Shown here in pieces: positions 6,421-6,498 of a stretch of DNA of 6,498 nt; position 1 is the stretch's first letter, and every line of letters starts with the position of its first letter. Under the pieces are notes generated by a model. It saw only the letters and a list, made by a program, of their open reading frames with translations, was not told the origin of the DNA and made no database searches. The stretch lies in the NCBI GenBank assembly GCA_029567025.1, contig JAKQLT010000183.1, positions 1 through 6,498 on the forward strand, read 5' to 3'. Both the position numbers and the translations under genes were made by a program. The stretch comes from Candidatus Omnitrophota bacterium. GTDB taxonomy: Bacteria; Omnitrophota; Gorgyraeia; Zapsychrales; Zapsychraceae.

Positions 6421-6498
6421 ATGAAGAATTTATTAAAAATTCTTTTTGTTGGTATTTTTATTTTAATAGGAAGCTTATCTTCCGCAGTTGAAGTCCCA
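6421..6498 (+). CDS. N-terminus of a secreted protein under cobalamin-riboswitch control, 3'-truncated
   Basis: Only 26 codons are present before the window ends. They encode a typical signal peptide: two N-terminal lysines (residues 2 and 6), a hydrophobic core (FVGIFILIGSL), then SSA at residues 20-22 as the likely cleavage site, followed by VEVP. The product is therefore exported. Cobalamin riboswitches before exported proteins most often control B12 uptake, chiefly BtuB-like TonB-dependent outer-membrane receptors, and sometimes the periplasmic binding protein BtuF or other cobalt/corrinoid acquisition proteins. The sequence is too short to choose among them. Expression should be high when cobalamin is scarce. 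Confidence 0.85.
   Translation, partial: MKNLLKILFVGIFILIGSLSSAVEVP

Overview
This window is chromosomal DNA from a moderately AT-rich bacterium with a Gram-negative-type envelope. The evidence for that envelope is a secreted YceI-family protein, a DsbD-type membrane protein, and a vitamin-B12-regulated gene that begins with a signal peptide. Proteins are lysine-rich, Shine-Dalgarno sequences are mostly weak, and a short GTCATTCC/GGAATGAC palindromic repeat is present. No marker gene fixes the taxon. An uncultured lineage such as Omnitrophota or a deltaproteobacterial relative would fit, but that is a guess.

Layout. Positions 2-3385 (+) are the 3' nine-tenths of metH, cobalamin-dependent methionine synthase; its first ~96 codons lie off the left edge. 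Eleven bases after its stop comes a six-helix CcdA/DsbD-type thiol-disulfide membrane transporter (3397-4077, +), then a secreted YceI-family lipocalin-like protein (4155-4829, +). Convergent to these, with eight bases between stop codons, is metF, 5,10-methylenetetrahydrofolate reductase (4838-5725, -). The remaining ~690 bases are mostly regulatory: a 67-bp palindromic repeat against the metF start, a weak candidate metF promoter and leader hairpin, then on the + strand a strong sigma70-like promoter (5959-5987), a complete cobalamin riboswitch aptamer (about 6035-6203), a terminator/antiterminator expression platform, two further hairpins, a good ribosome binding site, and the first 26 codons of a signal-peptide gene cut by the right edge.

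How it fits together. MetF makes 5-methyl-tetrahydrofolate and MetH uses it, with a cobalamin cofactor, to methylate homocysteine to methionine. The riboswitch-controlled secreted protein at the right edge is most plausibly part of cobalamin uptake (a BtuB-like outer-membrane receptor is the usual candidate), so the locus would link methyl-group metabolism with supply of its vitamin. The redox pair between metH and metF has no obvious role in this pathway. No wholly new system is evident. The points most worth checking are the layered leader after the riboswitch and the repeat that abuts or supplies the 5' end of metF.
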